Origin: CAIQPS01 sp963783835
GTDB taxonomy: Bacteria; Actinomycetota; Thermoleophilia; RBG-16-64-13
Direction of reading: 5' to 3'
Length of the DNA stretch: 64,000 nt
Assembly: GCA_963783835.1 (NCBI GenBank)
Contig: CAWAOX010000018.1
Span: 1-64,000, forward strand
Position 1 is the stretch's first letter. Every line of letters begins with the position of its first letter. Below are positions 33,558 to 42,164 of the stretch, piece by piece. Made by a program: the position numbers and the translations under genes. A model generated the notes under the pieces. It saw only the letters and a program-made list of their open reading frames with translations, was not told the DNA's origin and did not search any database.

Positions 33558-34853
33558 ATGGCCGTGACACGGATGCCGGGGGGCGAAGAGATGCTGCAGA
33601 CCGTGGCGGCGGTCCTTCGCGAGCGGAGTGTCGAGGGTTGGCTCGTGGGCGGCACTGTCCGCGACCGGGAGCTTGGCCGCTACTCGCCGGACCTCGACGT
33701 CACCGTAGCCGGGGAAGCCGCGGCGGTGGCCGCGGACATCGCCCGGGCTCTCGGCGCTCCCTGGTTCGCGCTCTCCGAGCGCTACGGCGCCTTCCGGGTG
33801 GTGGTCGATCGAGCCCATATCGATGTGGCGACGGTCCGTGGAGAGGGGATCCTCGCCGACCTGGCGCTGAGGGATTTCACCGTCAACGCGATGGCGATTC
33901 CGCTCGAGGGCGGCGAACTGATCGACCCGTTCGGCGGTCTGCACGATCTTCGGGCGGGCCGTTTGGCGGCGGTCTCGGATCATATCTTTGACGACGATCC
34001 TCTTCGGCTGATGCGGGCGCCCCGTTTCGCTCATGTGCTGGGCCTGCGTCTTGACCCTCTCCTCGCCGGCGCCGTGCGGATGCAGGCGCCAGGACTGTGG
34101 CGGGCTGCGCCCGAAAGGATCGCCACGGAGATGGTCCTGACCCTTGCCGCTGGAGCGGCGGGCGACGCCGCCCGGCTGTGGAACGATCTGGGACTACTGG
34201 GGGTCGTCGTTACCGAGGCGGCGGAGGATGACTATCCGGTCCGGACTTTTGCGCTGTTGGACAGACTGGAAGAGATTCTCGCGGATCTTGCCGGCCGGTT
34301 CCCGGGCGTCGCCCCGCTTCTCGAGCAGCGGCTGACCGAGCCGGTGGATGGGACGGTCGCACGTTCGGTAGCCATCAGGCTGGGAGGTCTGTTCCGGGGT
34401 CTGAGTCCCAAGCACGCCGCGGTGGCCGGGCGCCGGCTGAGACTGTCGAGCGCCTTACTGTCGCTTCTGGGCACCGCGGCGAGGACGAAGCATCACTCTC
34501 AGGGCCTGGGTCCGAGCGCCTGCGCGGCCGGGCCGGGCCGACCGGCGGTCCTGTTCCTCTGGGAAGCCGCTCCTTGGGAGCCGGAGGTGATCCTCCTTGC
34601 CGCCGCCGCGGCGGCGGCGGACGATTCCGCGGAAGCGGCCGACAGGCTGATGTCGGCCTGGGCCCGGAGGGCTGTGTGCGGGGTGCCCCGCCTTCCCTTC
34701 GACGGCGTGGCCTTGATGAGGGAGCTCGATCTCGCGCCTGGACCCGATCTGGGCAAGGCCCTGCGAGCAGCCAGGTTGGCCTGGGAAGCCGGGGAGGCGA
34801 CGAGTGCCGAGGAGGCCCTGACCGCAGCGCGCGAGGCCCTTCACGAGGGGTGA
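33558..34853 (+). CDS. cca: CCA-adding enzyme/poly(A) polymerase family nucleotidyltransferase
   Basis: A 431-residue class II nucleotidyltransferase. The head domain has WLVGGTVRDRELG (residues 28-40), the two-metal motif Asp45-x-Asp47 in SPDLDVTV, and RDFTVNAMAIPL with DPFGGLHDL, the signature of CCA-adding enzymes and poly(A) polymerases. DDDPLRLMRAPRFAHVLG is the family's neck motif. The rest is an Ala/Leu/Arg-rich helical body. It probably repairs or adds tRNA 3' CCA ends; A-adding-only activity cannot be excluded. It starts at ATG 33558 behind CCCAGGAGGCC. Confidence 0.85.
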   Translation: MAVTRMPGGEEMLQTVAAVLRERSVEGWLVGGTVRDRELGRYSPDLDVTVAGEAAAVAADIARALGAPWFALSERYGAFRVVVDRAHIDVATVRGEGILADLALRDFTVNAMAIPLEGGELIDPFGGLHDLRAGRLAAVSDHIFDDDPLRLMRAPRFAHVLGLRLDPLLAGAVRMQAPGLWRAAPERIATEMVLTLAAGAAGDAARLWNDLGLLGVVVTEAAEDDYPVRTFALLDRLEEILADLAGRFPGVAPLLEQRLTEPVDGTVARSVAIRLGGLFRGLSPKHAAVAGRRLRLSSALLSLLGTAARTKHHSQGLGPSACAAGPGRPAVLFLWEAAPWEPEVILLAAAAAAADDSAEAADRLMSAWARRAVCGVPRLPFDGVALMRELDLAPGPDLGKALRAARLAWEAGEATSAEEALTAAREALHEG

Positions 34854-34862
34854 GAGAACGAC

Positions 34863-34890
34863 GGGCCGGGCCATGTTCATGGCCCGGCCC
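34863..34890. terminator. Strong hairpin between convergent genes
   Basis: Thirteen-base arms GGGCCGGGCCATG (34863-34875) and CATGGCCCGGCCC (34878-34890) around TT. It sits just after the cca-like gene and before the 3' end of the convergent minus-strand gene, so it may serve both. There is no clear T-run on either side, which lowers confidence in intrinsic termination. Confidence 0.5.
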
Positions 34891-34951
34891 GCACGGGTCC
34901 GCACGTTTGATCCGGCCGGTCCGAAACCTTGGCCGGTCTGAAGCCTTTCCC

Positions 34952-35344
34952 CTAGCTTTGCGGGAGCGCCTCGGTCGTGGTGGTCGTCACCTTCTTGTGA
35001 TAGCCCGGCACCTTCTTACCTTTGATGACTGCCGCCGGGGTGTGGTCGCCGGCGTGCCTGAGGGAGGAGATCGTTCCTCCGAAGTTGTCCGGGTGAACGG
35101 TCGAATCGGCCGTCACCTCTTTCGGGGTCTCCGTGTCGTCTGGCTCGGCGGTCGCGTCGGTGGTAAGTTCGGTCGACTCGGTCGTCACCTGATCGTCGCT
35201 CTGCGTTTGCGGCGGAAGGCTGCTCGAGGTGGTCATGGAAGCTTCGTCGCTCGGCGCCAGGCCTCCGGCCGCGGCTGCGACGCCGGCGATGAGCAGCGCC
35301 ATGGCTACCACCGTCACCAGCAATATCAGAATCCTCTTCCTCAC
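34952..35344 (-). CDS. Small secreted Thr/Ser-rich protein, unknown function
   Basis: A 130-residue product with a Sec-type signal: MRKRILILLVTVVAMALL plus IAGVAAAAGG, basic start, hydrophobic core and an Ala-rich cleavage region near residue 26. The mature part is low-complexity, rich in Thr, Ser, Asp and Glu (TTSSSLPP, TTESTELTTDATAEPDD), with a His/Lys segment (HPDNFGG, GDHTPAAVIKGKKVPGYHKK) and a TTTTTEALPQS tail. The start is GTG with GTGAGG seven bases before it. No family recognised. It is the only minus-strand gene outside the transhydroxylase block. Confidence 0.65.
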   Translation of the reverse strand: MRKRILILLVTVVAMALLIAGVAAAAGGLAPSDEASMTTSSSLPPQTQSDDQVTTESTELTTDATAEPDDTETPKEVTADSTVHPDNFGGTISSLRHAGDHTPAAVIKGKKVPGYHKKVTTTTTEALPQS

Positions 35345-35517
35345 GATGGCGCCTCACTTTCGAGTTTCAGTCGGCGATCCGGAGCCGTGCACCGCGACTA
35401 TCGCGGCCCTCCCATAATAGGAACGAAGAAACGATCAAAAGGTTGTGGACAAGCGCGCGAGGATCCCTCTGCCTCTGCTCGCATGGCGGGCCGGGCCGTT
35501 CTTCTTCAGCCCGCCCG

Positions 35518-35526
35518 TGGTATCAT
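35518..35526 (+). promoter_or_regulatory. Extended -10 promoter candidate before rpmE
   Basis: TGG-TATCAT at 35518-35526, about 50 bases before the rpmE start, with no convincing -35. The 233-base gap upstream (35345-35577) separates divergent genes; on its minus strand TATTAT (35419-35414) is a candidate -10 for the secreted-protein gene. Nothing else was recognised in the gap. Confidence 0.4.
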
Positions 35527-35577
35527 ATCGCTCCCTTTTCGGGCTTGTTACCTTGTATACGTGTCACTGGAGGCACC

Positions 35578-35790
35578 TTGAAGGAAGGCATTCATCCCAA
35601 GTACGTAGAGAGCAACGTCGTGTGCTCTTGCGGCTCGACGTTCACGACCCACTCGACGCTGCCCAACATCAAGGTTGAGGTCTGCGCCGCGTGCCATCCG
35701 TTCTATACCGGCAAGCAGAAACTGGTCGACACTGCCGGCCGCGTCGAGAGGTTCAACAAGAAGTACCGGCGCCCCGACGCGACGAAGTAG
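35578..35790 (+). CDS. rpmE: 50S ribosomal protein L31, zinc form
   Basis: L31 bridges the subunits at B1b. I start at TTG 35578 behind CTGGAGGCACC, giving 70 residues: MKEGIHPKYVESNVVCSCGS and so on. The four zinc cysteines are present, Cys16, Cys18, Cys36 and Cys39 (CSC and CAAC), followed by HPFYTGKQKLVDTAGRVERF, the family signature. Thus the zinc form; no C-minus paralogue is seen here. rpmE before prfA-prmC is a common order, here with thyX and yqhQ inserted. Confidence 0.95.
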   Translation: MKEGIHPKYVESNVVCSCGSTFTTHSTLPNIKVEVCAACHPFYTGKQKLVDTAGRVERFNKKYRRPDATK

Positions 35791-35802
35791 GTCTCGTCTG
35801 TT

Positions 35803-36555
35803 GTGCCCGCCGAACTGAAGGTAACTCTTCTTCAGTACACCCCGGCCCCGGAGCGCGCGGTAGCATCCGCGGGCAGGCTCTGCTACGCGCCCGTGAGCGC
35901 CGCCGATCTTAAAGCGGAGATGAGCGAGGACGACGTGCGAAGGCTCGTGCGAGGCCTGGTACGCTCGGGACACATGAGCGCTCTGGAGCACGCCAGCTTC
36001 ACCTTCGCGGTGGACGGCATATCTCGAGCCTGCTCGCACCAACTGGTGCGGCACCGGGTCGCTTCGTACAGCCAGCAATCGCAGCGCTATGTAAGGTTCG
36101 ACTCGGACGGCGATTTCATCATACCGCCGAGCATCTCCGCGTCTCCCGCGGCGCGCGAGGTGTTCCTCGAAGCCATGGAGAATGCGCGGAAGGCGTACGA
36201 GCGTCTTGTGGAACTGGGCCAAGCCGAAGGGCGGGGCAACGAATCGGTCTTCGAGGACGCCCGTTTTGTGCTGCCCAACGCCGCCGAGACCAAGATCGTC
36301 GTGACCATGAACGCCCGGGAACTGCGCCACTTCTTCTCCCTGCGCGGCTGCCGCCGGGCGCAGTGGGAGATCAACCGGCTCGCTTGGACGATGCGACGGT
36401 TGGCGCTGGCCGCCGCTCCCCTGCTGTTCGAAGGGACCGGCCCGGGGTGCATGGCGGGCGGATGCCCTGAAGGAAAGATGTCCTGCGGCCGACCTTATAC
36501 AGAAGAGGAGGTCCTCACCATGGACCCGGTCGGAGCAGCGGGAGATCTGGACTGA
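35803..36555 (+). CDS. thyX: FAD-dependent thymidylate synthase
   Basis: Methylates dUMP to dTMP using methylene-tetrahydrofolate and FAD. The 250-residue protein has the ThyX motif RHRVASYSQQSQR (residues 83-95, pattern RHRxxSxxxxSxR) and the C-terminal LRHFFSLRGCRRAQWEINRL region. The start is GTG 35803, 12 bases after rpmE. The Cys/Gly/Met-rich tail (GTGPGCMAGGCPEGKMSCG) is typical of actinobacterial and clostridial forms. dCMP deaminase and GlyA, encoded at 40284-42037, supply related precursors. Confidence 0.95.
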   Translation: MPAELKVTLLQYTPAPERAVASAGRLCYAPVSAADLKAEMSEDDVRRLVRGLVRSGHMSALEHASFTFAVDGISRACSHQLVRHRVASYSQQSQRYVRFDSDGDFIIPPSISASPAAREVFLEAMENARKAYERLVELGQAEGRGNESVFEDARFVLPNAAETKIVVTMNARELRHFFSLRGCRRAQWEINRLAWTMRRLALAAAPLLFEGTGPGCMAGGCPEGKMSCGRPYTEEEVLTMDPVGAAGDLD

Positions 36556-36556
36556 C

Positions 36557-37597
36557 ATGACAGCGCATACAACAGCGGAAGAAGACCACTCGCAAGACCG
36601 TCCCCACGATCACGCGTTCGGCGGACAGGCGGTCATAGAGGGAGTCATGATGCGCGGGCGCCACTCCTGGGGAGTCGCCGTCCGCCGGCCCTCAGGCGAT
36701 ATCGCTCGCGTGGCCTACCCCTTGCCTCCGGCCGGCTCGCGCAATCGCTTCTGGCGTTTCCCGGTGGTGAGAGGGGTGGTCGCTCTCTACGAGTCGATGA
36801 GCCTCGGCATCAAAGCCCTGGGCCTCTCGGCCAATATCCAGCTGGAGGGGGTGGCTGAGAACGAGAAAGTGGCGGTAGAGGTAGGAGACGCGAGCCCGGC
36901 CCAGCCGGCTCGCGCCGAGACGGAGGATGGCATGCCCGAGCAGCCGCCTTCGTTCGGATGGAAACAGCTCGCGGTCACGGTGATCATCGCACTCGGCATG
37001 GCGGTGGGCCTTTTCATCGTCGTGCCGCTGGTCGTCGTCAAGCAGTTCGAGGGGACGTTCGCCAACCCGTTCCTGTTCAATCTGGTGGAAGGGCTGATCC
37101 GGATCACCATCTTCATCCTGTACATCGTCGTGATCAGCCGTATCCCCGATCTGCGCAAGGTGTTCGAGTATCACGGCGCCGAGCATAAGGTCATCCACGC
37201 GTACGAAGCGTGCGGCCGGCCGGATGCTGAGTTCGCCCAGGGATTCTCCACCCGTCACCCTCGTTGCGGCACCGGCTTCCTTCTGTTGGTGATGGTGATA
37301 TCGGTCTTTGTGTTCGCCATGGTAGGCAAGCCCAGCGTGGGCTGGCTGGTACTGTCGCGACTCATCGGGATCCCTCTGATAATCGGTATCGCGTACGAGA
37401 TCGGTATCAAGTGGGCCGGACGCTCCCATGGTGTCTCCGCCCGCATCCTCCTCTGGCCGGGGATCCAATTGCAGCGTCTCACCACCAGGGAACCCTCCAT
37501 GGATCAACTCCTGGTCGCCGCGGCCGCTCTTGAAGAGGTCATCAGCATGGACACGGCCGAGATCGCGGCCAAGCAGCAAGCTCTCGTCCTCGCATGA
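36557..37597 (+). CDS. yqhQ: DUF1385 (YqhQ) family membrane protein
   Basis: A 346-residue protein with the family opening FGGQAVIEGVMMRGRHSWGV (residues about 22-41). It has several predicted membrane segments, around 135-156 (LAVTVIIALGMAVGLFIVVP), 172-195, 235-250 and 260-285. EYHGAEHKVIHAYE and HPRCGTGFLL are conserved His/Cys-containing blocks. The biochemical role of the family is not established to my knowledge. The gene overlaps prfA by four bases (ATGA), and this yqhQ-prfA-prmC order is common in Gram-positive bacteria. Confidence 0.9.
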   Translation: MTAHTTAEEDHSQDRPHDHAFGGQAVIEGVMMRGRHSWGVAVRRPSGDIARVAYPLPPAGSRNRFWRFPVVRGVVALYESMSLGIKALGLSANIQLEGVAENEKVAVEVGDASPAQPARAETEDGMPEQPPSFGWKQLAVTVIIALGMAVGLFIVVPLVVVKQFEGTFANPFLFNLVEGLIRITIFILYIVVISRIPDLRKVFEYHGAEHKVIHAYEACGRPDAEFAQGFSTRHPRCGTGFLLLVMVISVFVFAMVGKPSVGWLVLSRLIGIPLIIGIAYEIGIKWAGRSHGVSARILLWPGIQLQRLTTREPSMDQLLVAAAALEEVISMDTAEIAAKQQALVLA

Positions 37598-38670
37598 TCG
37601 ACCGCCTCGCTCAGGAGATAGAAGAGAAGTACGCGGCCCTCACCCGGCAACTGGCCGATCCTGAGGTGTGGGGCGACCAATCTCGCTTTGCCGAACTCTC
37701 CAAGGCTCACTCCGACTTGGAGGAGTCGCACCGGCTGGCCGCCGACTACCTGCAGACGCGCGCCTCGCTCGAAGAAGCGGAATCGATGCTGGATGAGGGC
37801 GGACTCGACCCGGAGATGAAGGAGTTCCTGGCCGAGGAGAAGAACGCCGCCCGCGACAAGCTCGAAACGCTGGAGCAAGAGATCAGGACGACCGTGCTCG
37901 AGAAGGATCCTCGCGACGACAAGAACGCCATCGTCGAGGTGCGGGCCGGCGCTGGAGGCGACGAGGCGGCCCTGTTCGCGGCCGAGTTGCAGAGGATGGT
38001 CATGCGCTATGCCGAGAGGCTGCGCTTCAAGACCGGCATCCTCTCGACGACGGAGGCGGCGCTCGGCGGCATCAAGGAGGTCGTCTTCGAGATAAAGGGC
38101 CGCGGCGCCTACGGCGCGCTCAAGTACGAGTCGGGCGTGCACCGGGTGCAACGGGTCCCGGTCACCGAGTCCACGGGCCGCATCCACACGTCCACAGCCA
38201 CCGTAGCCGTGCTTCCCGAGGTGGAGGACGTCGAGATCCACATCGACCCGAACGAGGTGCGGGTGGACGTCTACCGGTCCACGGGACCGGGCGGGCAGTC
38301 GGTCAATACGACCGACTCCGCGGTGAGGCTCACCCACATCCCCTCGGGTCTGGTCGTCTCGTGCCAGGATGAGAAGTCGCAGCTACAGAACAAGGAGCGG
38401 GCCTTCCGCATCCTGCGCGCCCGGCTCTACGACATGGCCCAGGCCGAGCAGGACGCGAAGCTGGCTGCGCAGCGCCGCAGCCAGGTAGGTACCGGGGACC
38501 GCGCTCAGAAGATCCGCACCTACAACTTCCCGCAGGGCCGGGTCACCGACCATCGCGTCGGGCTCACCTCGCACCGTATCGAAGCGATCCTTCAAGGCGA
38601 CCTGGACGAGTTCGCCGAAGCGCTGCGGGCGCAGGAACGAGCGGACCAGCTCGCTGCGGCCTCTATCTGA
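37594..38670 (+). CDS. prfA: Peptide chain release factor 1
   Basis: RF1 reads UAA and UAG and triggers peptide release. The 358-residue protein carries GGQ at 233-235 (STGPGGQSVNTTDSAV) and the stop-codon tripeptide PxT at 189-191 as Pro-Val-Thr (RVPVTESTGRIHTST), which marks RF1 rather than RF2. The start overlaps yqhQ by four bases. Its GGQ glutamine is the expected methylation target of the PrmC domain encoded next. Confidence 0.97.
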   Translation: MIDRLAQEIEEKYAALTRQLADPEVWGDQSRFAELSKAHSDLEESHRLAADYLQTRASLEEAESMLDEGGLDPEMKEFLAEEKNAARDKLETLEQEIRTTVLEKDPRDDKNAIVEVRAGAGGDEAALFAAELQRMVMRYAERLRFKTGILSTTEAALGGIKEVVFEIKGRGAYGALKYESGVHRVQRVPVTESTGRIHTSTATVAVLPEVEDVEIHIDPNEVRVDVYRSTGPGGQSVNTTDSAVRLTHIPSGLVVSCQDEKSQLQNKERAFRILRARLYDMAQAEQDAKLAAQRRSQVGTGDRAQKIRTYNFPQGRVTDHRVGLTSHRIEAILQGDLDEFAEALRAQERADQLAAASI

Positions 38671-38690
38671 CGACCGGGGCGCGGCGGCCC

Positions 38691-40232
38691 GTGGAATCAT
38701 GGACCATCGGCAGACTGCTGGAGACGGCCGCCGGCTACCTCAGGGACAAGGGCTCGCCCTCGGCGCGTCTTGACGCCGAACTGCTTCTGGCCGATACCCT
38801 GGGACTCGAGCGCATCGACCTCTACACCCAGCACGAGCGCCCTCTGGCCCCCCAAGAAGTGGCCTCGTACCGGGCTCTGGTCGCCCGGCGGGCCGGCCGG
38901 GAACCTGTGGCCTACATCCGGGGCCGGGCCTATTTCCGCCATCTGTGTTTGGGGGTCCGTCCCGGCGTCCTCATCCCCCGGCCCGAGACCGAAGAACTCG
39001 TGGACCTGGCCCTCGCGACTCTTCGGCGCAGACCCCCTTGGGGAGACCTGCCCGGCCGTCCCGCGCCCCCGGAGACCCCCGCCATCGTGGACGTGGGTAC
39101 GGGGAGCGGAGCCATCGCGCTCAGTCTGGCGCAGGAAGCCGGGGTGCGGGTGCTGGCCATCGACGATAGCCCGGCGGCGCTGGCGGTGGCGGACGAGAAC
39201 GCGCGGTCTCTCGGTCTGGACGCAGGGGTGGTGTTCCGGCAGGGAGATCTGCTGGCGGGTATCGGGGAGTCGGAGCTCGAGATGGTGGTCAGCAACCCCC
39301 CGTATGTCCGCTCCGGCGACATCCCGTCTCTCGCCCCCGATATCAGGCTGTTCGAGCCGGTCGCCGCTCTCGACGGCGGCTTGGATGGTCTCGATGTGTA
39401 CCGGCGTCTCGTGCCGGAAGCGGCTCGCGCCCTCCGGCCCGGAGGCACGCTCCTGCTGGAGGTGGGAGAGGACCAGGCAGGCGCCGTCTCCGATCTGGCC
39501 GCGGCGGCCGGATTCGTTCTCGTGTCCGTGCACAGGGACCTGTCCCGCAAGGAGCGCATGGTCGAAGCGACGCTCGCCGGGGCGCCGGCGCTGGCGCCCG
39601 GGGATCTGGGCGAGGCGGAGACATGGGCGTTGCGGGCGGCGCTGGATGCCGGCGCAGTCATCGGCATACCTACCGACACCGTGTACGGCATCGCAGCGCG
39701 CTGGGATCTCACCGCCGGTGTCCGCCGGCTCTTCGCAGCGAAGCAAAGGCCCCCGGAGCAGCCGGTGGCAGTCCTCTTCTCCTCGGTCGAGTCCGTCAAG
39801 GCCGCCCTGCCCGATCTCGAGGCTACGGCAGCCAGGGTTCTGGCCACGCTGCTGCCCGGTCCTTACACGTTCGTAGTAGCCACGTCGGTACCCCGGCCCG
39901 ATCGGGTCGGGACCCTCGATTCTCTCGGCGTCCGGGTCCCCGATCATCCGGATCTGCTCCGCCTGCTCGCCGCGATAGATGTGCCTCTTGCCGCGACCAG
40001 CGCCAACATCACCGGCCTTCCCGACGCGGCCGTTGCCGGGCAGGTCGACCCGGCGGTGATGGCTCACTGCTCCCTCGCGGTGATTCCGGCACCCGGTTCG
40101 GCGGGGGTCGCCGGCATCGCCTCTACGGTCGTGGACCTGCGTCCGCTGGCTGACGGCGGGATGCCCGTGGTCCTGCGGGAGGGGGCGGTCTCACGGGATG
40201 AAGTGATGAGCCGCATCCGCGCTTGCGGCTGA
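38691..40232 (+). CDS. prmC-tsaC: Fusion of release-factor glutamine methyltransferase PrmC and Sua5/YrdC threonylcarbamoyl-AMP synthase
   Basis: A 513-residue continuous frame. Residues 1-290 are PrmC/HemK: helical N-domain, IPRPETEELVDLAL, SAM-binding VDVGTGSGAIALSL (133-146) and the catalytic NPPY (202-205). Residues about 308-510 are a YrdC/Sua5 domain: IPTDTVYGIAARWD (326-339), AAKQRP, LPGPYTFVV and TSANITG (436-442), ending near STVVDLRP. The second part makes threonylcarbamoyl-AMP for t6A in tRNA. In most bacteria the two genes are adjacent; here they are one protein. A perfect ten-base stem (40208-40217 with 40231-40240) overlaps its stop codon and may end transcription. Confidence 0.93.
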   Translation: MESWTIGRLLETAAGYLRDKGSPSARLDAELLLADTLGLERIDLYTQHERPLAPQEVASYRALVARRAGREPVAYIRGRAYFRHLCLGVRPGVLIPRPETEELVDLALATLRRRPPWGDLPGRPAPPETPAIVDVGTGSGAIALSLAQEAGVRVLAIDDSPAALAVADENARSLGLDAGVVFRQGDLLAGIGESELEMVVSNPPYVRSGDIPSLAPDIRLFEPVAALDGGLDGLDVYRRLVPEAARALRPGGTLLLEVGEDQAGAVSDLAAAAGFVLVSVHRDLSRKERMVEATLAGAPALAPGDLGEAETWALRAALDAGAVIGIPTDTVYGIAARWDLTAGVRRLFAAKQRPPEQPVAVLFSSVESVKAALPDLEATAARVLATLLPGPYTFVVATSVPRPDRVGTLDSLGVRVPDHPDLLRLLAAIDVPLAATSANITGLPDAAVAGQVDPAVMAHCSLAVIPAPGSAGVAGIASTVVDLRPLADGGMPVVLREGAVSRDEVMSRIRACG

Positions 40233-40249
40233 TGCGGCTCTGGTATTCT
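40208..40249 (+). promoter_or_regulatory. Stem-loop and extended -10 promoter before glyA
   Basis: GAGCCGCATC (40208-40217) pairs with GATGCGGCTC (40231-40240) around a 13-base loop, directly followed by TGG-TATTCT (40241-40249), an extended -10 element, and then GCTTTTTTG. The stem may terminate the upstream unit while the -10 starts glyA transcription about 30 bases before its start codon. Confidence 0.5.
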
Positions 40250-40283
40250 TGGCTCTGCTTTTTTGAGGAGGAGGCCAAACCCA

Positions 40284-41564
40284 TTGAGTGAGACCCGCGG
40301 TTCTACTAGCTATGCCGACCTGCCGCTGGCGCAGGTCGACCCTCTGCTCGCCCGGCTGATCGGCCGCGAACTGGCGCGGCAGCAGCACAATATCGAGCTG
40401 ATCGCCTCCGAGAACTTCACGCCGGTCCCGGTGTTGGAGGCAATGGGGAGCGTACTCACCAACAAGTACGCCGAAGGCTACCCGCGCAATCGCTACTACG
40501 GCGGTTGCGAGGTCGTGGACGAGATCGAGGCGCTCGCCATCGCCAGGGCAGAAGAGCTCTTCGGCGCCGAGCACGCGAATGTACAGCCCCACTCGGGGTC
40601 CACGGCCAACCAGGCCATCTACTGGGCGTTCCTGGAACCCGGCGATCCCGTTCTGGCGATGAGCCTGGCCCACGGCGGCCATCTCACGCACGGCCACTCC
40701 ATCAACTTCTCGGGCCGCGGGTACGCTTTCTTCCACTATGGCGTGGATCGGGAGACAGGCCGCATCGACATGGACCAGGTTCGGTCTCAGGCTCTGAAGC
40801 ATCGGCCGAAACTGATCGTCGTCGGAGCGAGCGCCTATCCCCGAACGATCGATTTTGCCGCCTTCCGGGCTATCGCCGATGAGGTGGGCGCCCAGGTCAT
40901 GGCCGATATCGCACACATCGCCGGACTCGTTGCCGCCGGTGTCCACCCTTCCCCCTTCCCGCACTGCGAGTGGGTCACCACGACCACCCACAAGACACTG
41001 GCCGGCCCCCGTGGCGGAGCCTGCTTCTGTCGAACGGCGGATGCAGCCCGGCTGGACAAGGCCGTGTTCCCCGGACTGCAGGGAGGCCCGCTCGAGCACA
41101 TCATCGCGGGGAAAGCGGTGTGCTTCTTGCTCGCGTCCACGGACGAGTTCAAAGCCAAGCAACGGCTGACGGTGGAGAACGCCAAAGCACTCGCCGACGC
41201 CCTGCTCGAGGGCGGGCTCGAACTGGTGTCGGGCGGCACCGACAACCACCTCCTGCTCATCGATTTCTCAGGCACCGACATGACGGGTAGGCGGGCGCAG
41301 GAACTGCTCGACCGGGTGGGCATCACCGCCAACAAGAACAGCGTGCCCTACGACGAGCGCCCACCGGCGATCACCTCCGGGGTGCGGCTGGGCACTCCTG
41401 CCATGACCACGCGCGGGTTCGGCCCCGAAGAGATGCGCGAAGTCGCCGCGATCATCGTCGAGACGCTCACGGTCGAGCAGACGGAAGTGGGCCTCGACCG
41501 CTTGCTGGCACGCGGCCGGGCTTTGACGGCGGCCTTCCCGCTCTATGGGACTCTGGGGAACTGA
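40284..41564 (+). CDS. glyA: Serine hydroxymethyltransferase
   Basis: PLP enzyme interconverting serine and glycine while charging tetrahydrofolate with a one-carbon unit. I choose TTG 40284 because GGAGGAGG ends nine bases before it; the upstream in-frame TTG 40263 would precede the binding site. The 426-residue product has NIELIASENFTPVPVLEAMG, YYGGCEVVD, and the PLP lysine Lys237 in TTTTHKTLAGPRGG. The stop overlaps the dCMP deaminase start (TGATG). Confidence 0.96.
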   Translation: MSETRGSTSYADLPLAQVDPLLARLIGRELARQQHNIELIASENFTPVPVLEAMGSVLTNKYAEGYPRNRYYGGCEVVDEIEALAIARAEELFGAEHANVQPHSGSTANQAIYWAFLEPGDPVLAMSLAHGGHLTHGHSINFSGRGYAFFHYGVDRETGRIDMDQVRSQALKHRPKLIVVGASAYPRTIDFAAFRAIADEVGAQVMADIAHIAGLVAAGVHPSPFPHCEWVTTTTHKTLAGPRGGACFCRTADAARLDKAVFPGLQGGPLEHIIAGKAVCFLLASTDEFKAKQRLTVENAKALADALLEGGLELVSGGTDNHLLLIDFSGTDMTGRRAQELLDRVGITANKNSVPYDERPPAITSGVRLGTPAMTTRGFGPEEMREVAAIIVETLTVEQTEVGLDRLLARGRALTAAFPLYGTLGN

Positions 41565-42037
41565 TGTCGACGGTGGCCGACACCGGCGGCTGCTCTGCCC
41601 GTCCTTCGTGGGAAGAGTATTTCATGGAGATAGCGAGAGTCGTGTCCACCCGCTCGAGTTGCCTGCGGCGGCAGGTGGGCGCGGTGGTCGTGAAGAACCG
41701 TCAGATCCTTGCCACCGGATACAATGGGGTACCCCGCGGCCTTCGCCACTGCGACGAGGTCGGTTGCCTGAGAGACCAACTGGGCATCCCGTCAGGCGAG
41801 CGCCACGAACTGTGTCGGGGGCTTCATGCCGAGCAGAACGCGATCATACAGGCCGCATATCACGGGATCGCCATCAGCGATTCGGAGATCTACTCCACTC
41901 TCCAGCCGTGCGTGAACTGCGCGAAGACGCTGGTCAATGCCGGCGTGCTCGCCGTACATTTCTGCGGCGCCTATCCCGACGCCTTGTCCATGGAGATATT
42001 CGAAGAGGCCGGGACGCGACTCCACAGGATGCCCTAA
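41564..42037 (+). CDS. comEB: dCMP deaminase (ComEB-type)
   Basis: A 157-residue zinc deaminase of the dCMP/CMP type. The zinc site and catalytic Glu are in HAEQNAI (88-94) and PCVNCAK (115-121). An inserted Cys/His segment, HCDEVGC (62-68) and HELC (81-84), is typical of dCMP deaminases and may hold a second zinc. It makes dUMP, the ThyX substrate. It is coupled to glyA by a one-base overlap and followed by a T-run (TTTTT) with a weak long-loop stem. Confidence 0.92.
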   Translation: MSTVADTGGCSARPSWEEYFMEIARVVSTRSSCLRRQVGAVVVKNRQILATGYNGVPRGLRHCDEVGCLRDQLGIPSGERHELCRGLHAEQNAIIQAAYHGIAISDSEIYSTLQPCVNCAKTLVNAGVLAVHFCGAYPDALSMEIFEEAGTRLHRMP

Positions 42038-42129
42038 GGCCTCTTTTTGTCGGATGTGGCTCGGGGCTGTTCTTGTGCCATATCTATGAATAGCAATCTC
42101 AGCCAGCGTTATTGAAATATCATTTGTCA

Positions 42130-42138
42130 TGGTATAGT
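42130..42138 (+). promoter_or_regulatory. Extended -10 promoter of the atp operon
   Basis: TGG-TATAGT (42130-42138) lies 26 bases before the first atp gene, in an AT-rich stretch unusual for this window. A TTGAAA at 42112-42117 is 15 bases upstream, short for a -35, so the extended -10 probably dominates. The rest of the 127-base gap after dCMP deaminase shows nothing else. Confidence 0.55.
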
Positions 42139-42164
42139 GACGAGGTCTGGGAGCCGCCGCTGTC

